DNA of 64,000 nucleotides from Isoptericola luteus (GTDB lineage: Bacteria; Actinomycetota; Actinomycetes; Actinomycetales; Cellulomonadaceae), in assembly GCF_020297055.1 (NCBI RefSeq), contig NZ_JAIXCQ010000006.1, positions 1 to 64,000 of the forward strand. Direction: 5' to 3'. Below are positions 61,047-64,000 of this stretch, piece after piece. A model generated the notes under the pieces. It searched no databases, had not been told where the DNA came from, and was given only the letters and a program-made list of their open reading frames with translations. The translations under genes and the position numbers were made by a program. The number at the start of each line of letters is the position of its first letter. The stretch's first letter is position 1.

Positions 61047-62276
61047 GTGCCGTCCCCGCCCCTCTTCCCGATGCGCAACGTCGTCCTCGGCGCGTTCCTC
61101 CCGACGCTGCTGCTGGAGGTGGGGATCGGTGCGATGCTCCCGGTGGTCGCGGTCACGGCGACGGGGCGCGGGGCGACCCTGACCGTCGCGGGCCTGGTCA
61201 CGGCGCTCCTGCCGATCGGCAAGATCCTCTTCGACCTGCCGGCCGGGGCGCTCGCGCAGCGGTTGGGCGACCGTGCGGCGATGCTGCTCGCGGGCGGGGT
61301 CGCCGTCCTCGCGTTCACGGCCGTCGCGGTCACCTCCGGCCTGTGGGGGCTCGCGGCAGGCGTGCTCGCGCTCGGCGCGGCGAACGCCGTGTTCAACCTG
61401 GCGCGGCAGGCCTACCTCACGGAGATCACGCCCCCGCTGCGGCGGGCACGGGTGCTCTCGACGCTCGCGGGCGTGCACCGCATCGGCATCTTCCTGGGGC
61501 CGTTCGCCGGCGCCCTCGTCATCGCGTCGTCGTCCGTCCAGGGGGCGTACTGGCTCGGCGCCGGGTGCGCCCTGCTCGCCGTCCTGGTGCTCGCCGTCGT
61601 CCGCCCGGAGCGGGAGCCACAGGCCGGTCCCGCCGGACCGGCGGGGGCGGCACGCCCCCGCGTGTCGATCCGGGCGGTGGCCCGCGAGCACCGCCGGCTC
61701 TTCGCGACGCTCGGGGTCGCGATCCTGCTCGTCAGCGCCGTCCGCGGGGCGCGGCAGACCGTGATCCCGCTGTGGGGCGAGCACCTGGGGCTCGACGCCG
61801 AGGTGACGTCCCTGGTGTTCGGCGTCTCCGGGGCGCTCGACATGCTGCTGTTCTACCCGGCGGGCAAGGTGATGGACCGGTTCGGACGGTTGTGGATCGC
61901 GGTCCCGTCGATGGTCACGATGTCCGCCGGCCTGGCATTCCTGCCGCTGTCGCACACGGTCGCGGGCCTCACGGTGGCCGCGGCGGTGCTCGGCGTAGGC
62001 AACGGCATGGGCTCGGGGATCGTCATGACCCTGGGGGCGGACGTCGCGCCCGCGGACGTGCGGCCCACGTTCCTCAGCGTGTGGCGGCTGTTCCAGGACA
62101 CCGGTGACGCCCTCGGCCCGCTGGTGCTCTCGGCCGGGGCGGCGCTCGGGTCTCTCGCGGCCGGCGTGTGGGCGACGGCCGTGCTGGGGGCGGGCTCTGC
62201 TGCGGCGCTCGCGCGCTGGGTGCCGCGCTACTCACCGCACGGGAACCTGGTGCGCGGCCGACGCCGGGGTCTCTGA
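61047..62276 (+). CDS. MFS transporter
   Basis: 409-aa carrier with 12 predicted helices. MFS signatures are FDLPAGALAQRLGDRAAML (loop 2-3) and FYPAGKVMDRFGRLWIAVPS (loop 8-9), the latter suggesting a drug or metabolite efflux type. A basic tail LVRGRRRGL ends the protein. GTG 61047 is used: GGAGG sits only 2 nt before it, but TAGGAA 7 nt upstream suggests a leaderless start. ATG 61071 is the alternative. It overlaps the convergent quinone reductase-like gene by 45 nt. The substrate is unknown. Confidence 0.85.
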   Translation: MPSPPLFPMRNVVLGAFLPTLLLEVGIGAMLPVVAVTATGRGATLTVAGLVTALLPIGKILFDLPAGALAQRLGDRAAMLLAGGVAVLAFTAVAVTSGLWGLAAGVLALGAANAVFNLARQAYLTEITPPLRRARVLSTLAGVHRIGIFLGPFAGALVIASSSVQGAYWLGAGCALLAVLVLAVVRPEREPQAGPAGPAGAARPRVSIRAVAREHRRLFATLGVAILLVSAVRGARQTVIPLWGEHLGLDAEVTSLVFGVSGALDMLLFYPAGKVMDRFGRLWIAVPSMVTMSAGLAFLPLSHTVAGLTVAAAVLGVGNGMGSGIVMTLGADVAPADVRPTFLSVWRLFQDTGDALGPLVLSAGAALGSLAAGVWATAVLGAGSAAALARWVPRYSPHGNLVRGRRRGL

Positions 62277-63101
62277 CGGCCACGTGTCCGTGACGGCGGT
62301 GTCGGTGCGGTGCACCCCGAGGCCGGAGCGACCCGGCGCGAGGTCGGCCCGCAGCTCGTCGTTCCGGTCGTAGTCCCCGCTCTCGTGCGTCCGGTACTCC
62401 ACCCACGGGCCGTCCTCCAGGCCGGCCAGGCGCGCGCGCAGGGTCCGGGCGGCCTGCGCGTAACCGCCGTCGTCCATCCGGTTCGCGCCGAGGACGAGCA
62501 CCGGATCGGCGACTCGCATGCCCGTGTACCAGAAGGTGCCGTGCAGCAGTCCGAAGAGCACCTCGGTGAGGTCGCCGTGCAGGCCGCGCGGCCCGACGCC
62601 GTTGCCCGCGCCCACCGTCACCACCGCGAGGGCTCGCCGCCCGGCGAGGCCGCCGTCGCCGTAGCGCAGGGTGCGGCCCGAGCCCGGGTCGCGCACGCCG
62701 TAGGCGAAGCCCTGGACGAGCACCCGGTCGAGCCATCCCTTGAGGATCGCCGGCGGCCCGTGCCACCACAGCGGGAACTGCAGGACGACGGTGTCGGCCC
62801 AGGCGAGCTTGTCGTGCTCGGCACGGATGTCGGGCGCGAGCGTCCCGGCGCGCAACGCGCGCTCGGAGGCCGCGGCGACGTCGAGCCGGTCCGTCGGCAG
62901 CTCGTCAGGCAGGCCCTCGAACGCGCCGTCGTCCGGCTCGCCGAAGTCGGCAGCGGTGACCACGGGGTTCCACCCCATCGCGTACAGGTCCGACTGGACC
63001 ACCTGGTGCCCGCCGGCGCGCAGCGCGGCCACGCCGTCGTCGCGCAGGTTTGCCGTCAGTGACCGGGGCTCCGGGTGGGCGAGCACCCACAGGACCTTCA
63101 T
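62232..63101 (-). CDS. Flavodoxin-fold NAD(P)H dehydrogenase (quinone)-like protein
   Basis: 289-aa flavoprotein of the NQO1/MdaB/KefF family. It opens MKVLWVLAHPEPRSLTANL, the FMN-phosphate loop. The centre has FPLWWHGPPAILKGWLDRVLVQGFAYG, diagnostic for the family, followed by GRRALAVVTVGAGN. The last 60 residues (after HGTFWYTGMRV) extend beyond the fold. It reduces quinones or related electrophiles. ATG 63101 has GGGAGAG upstream. It is divergent from the GlxA-type regulator (114 bp apart), its likely controller. Confidence 0.88.
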   Translation of the reverse strand: MKVLWVLAHPEPRSLTANLRDDGVAALRAGGHQVVQSDLYAMGWNPVVTAADFGEPDDGAFEGLPDELPTDRLDVAAASERALRAGTLAPDIRAEHDKLAWADTVVLQFPLWWHGPPAILKGWLDRVLVQGFAYGVRDPGSGRTLRYGDGGLAGRRALAVVTVGAGNGVGPRGLHGDLTEVLFGLLHGTFWYTGMRVADPVLVLGANRMDDGGYAQAARTLRARLAGLEDGPWVEYRTHESGDYDRNDELRADLAPGRSGLGVHRTDTAVTDTWPSETPASAAHQVPVR

Positions 63102-63215
63102 CGTCAGCTCTCCCTCTGTCGGTGGCGGCGCCGGCCGTGGCGCCGTGCACCACTCTGCAGGGCTGCGGCGTCCGCGGCCAGTGGCCGGAAAGCCACACCG
63201 TGCAAGGATCGGGCC

Positions 63216-64000
63216 ATGCCCACGACGACCGAGGCGGCGCCGGGACCGCCCGAGCGCCACCTGGTGGCCGTCCTCGTGCGCGACGGCGTCATGCCGCTCG
63301 AGCTGGGTCTGGTCCACCAGCTCTTCGGCGTGGCCCGTGCTGCCGACGGCCGCCGCCTGTACCGCGTGCGCACCTGCGCGGCGGAGCCCGGGAGGGTCCG
63401 CACGGACGCCGACTTCGCCGTCGAGGTGCCCCACGGCCCCGCGACCCTCGCCGAGGCGGACACCGTGGTCGTTCCCGCCTCGCACGAGCTCGACGAGACG
63501 GAGCACGCCGCGGTCGGCGAGGACCTCCTCGCCGGCGTCCGGCCGGACGCGCGGATCGTCTCGATCTGCACGGGCGCGTTCGTGCTGGCCCGGGCCGGCC
63601 TGCTCGACGGGCGGCGGGCGACGACGCACTGGCTGTCCGCCGAGCGCTTCCGGGGCCGCTTCCCGCAGGTCGACCTGGACGCGAGCGTGCTGTTCACCCA
63701 GGACGGCCGGGTCCTGACCTCGGCGGGGGAGGCCGCGGGGATCGACCTGTGCCTGCACCTGATCCGCACCGACCACGGCGCGGCCGTCGCCAACGACGTC
63801 GCGCGCCGCACCGTCGTCCCTCCCTTCCGCGACGGTGGGCAGGCCCAGTACGTGGACCTCCCCGTGCCGGAGGCGACCGGCGAGCACACCGGCCCGGCAC
63901 GGGCGTGGGCGCTGGAACACCTGGACGAGCCCATCGGCCTGGCGGACCTCGCGCGCCGCGCGGCGATGAGCACCAGGACCTTCACCCGCCGTTTCCGTCA
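63216..64000 (+). CDS. GlxA-type AraC family regulator (partial)
   Basis: 261 codons reach the window edge without a stop. The N-terminal DJ-1/PfpI-like domain (about 15-185) has MPLELGLVHQLFGVARA, VVVPASHELDE and the nucleophile-elbow region ARIVSICTGAFVLARAGLLDGRRATTHW. The first AraC HTH begins WALEHLDEPIGLADLARRAAMSTRTFTRRF at the edge. Such proteins repress or activate nearby catabolic or detoxification genes. ATG 63216 follows AAGGAT by 6 nt. It is divergent from the quinone-reductase-like gene. Confidence 0.88.
   Translation, partial: MPTTTEAAPGPPERHLVAVLVRDGVMPLELGLVHQLFGVARAADGRRLYRVRTCAAEPGRVRTDADFAVEVPHGPATLAEADTVVVPASHELDETEHAAVGEDLLAGVRPDARIVSICTGAFVLARAGLLDGRRATTHWLSAERFRGRFPQVDLDASVLFTQDGRVLTSAGEAAGIDLCLHLIRTDHGAAVANDVARRTVVPPFRDGGQAQYVDLPVPEATGEHTGPARAWALEHLDEPIGLADLARRAAMSTRTFTRRFR

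Overview
The window is a gene-dense stretch (about 74% G+C by eye) of an actinobacterial chromosome. Gene order (murA-plsC-gpsA / ddl-thiL; rpmB-DAK2-recG-rsmD-coaD; YceD-rpmF-rnc-mutM; rne / rplU-rpmA-obgE-proB-proA-nadD-rsfS), the gene content and the very frequent leaderless promoters point to the Micrococcales, in the Cellulomonadaceae/Promicromonosporaceae neighbourhood. The genus is not proven from sequence alone. No transposase, integrase, phage gene or CRISPR array is visible.

Layout. 1-2.0 kb: the end of murA, then plsC and gpsA (cell wall and phospholipid precursors). 2.0-12.8 kb: an accessory block of a lipoprotein, a trans-sulfuration enzyme, a PLP decarboxylase with an MFS carrier, an acyl-CoA dehydrogenase, two CNNM/HlyC membrane proteins and an acyl-CoA ligase. 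The decarboxylase/MFS operon is bracketed by two doublets of a 46-nt hairpin repeat. 12.8-15.7 kb: ddl, a DUF3515 lipoprotein and thiL resume the housekeeping cluster. 15.7-23.8 kb: GNAT, rpmB, FakA-like DAK2 protein, recG, an exo/endonuclease-phosphatase-like protein, rsmD, coaD and a SepIVA-like coiled-coil protein. 23.8-26.4 kb: YceD, rpmF, rnc, mutM. 26.4-32.2 kb: a TetR regulator with its divergent membrane-protein target and a double operator, a hydroxyacid dehydrogenase, a phytoene-dehydrogenase-like oxidoreductase and an ABC-2 exporter.

32.3-38.6 kb: a complete cydABDC operon (cytochrome bd oxidase plus its assembly ABC exporter) behind a promoter carrying two near-perfect Rex operators, so respiration on bd oxidase is probably switched by NADH/NAD+. 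38.9-46.6 kb: rne, thymidine kinase, a fatty acid desaturase, an inositol-monophosphatase relative lacking key metal ligands, a PCMT-like methyltransferase and a decayed TetR gene. 46.7-56.5 kb: rplU, rpmA, obgE, proB, a secreted hydrolase, proA, a 49-aa membrane peptide, nadD, a Pro/Ala-rich membrane protein, rsfS, a histidine phosphatase and tRNA-Ala(GGC).

56.6-64 kb looks rearranged. A heavy-metal P-type ATPase with a frameshift in its last membrane segment, an HMA metallochaperone and a divergent Crp/Fnr regulator share an FNR-like palindrome. They are followed by a gene with no 5' end, whose break lies next to a 70-bp near-copy of the Crp gene interior. MFS, quinone-reductase-like and GlxA/AraC genes complete the window.

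Sixteen genes have a TANNNT -10 element (one more has GACAAT) 6-8 nt upstream of the start codon, the signature of leaderless mRNAs. These sites were used to choose many starts.
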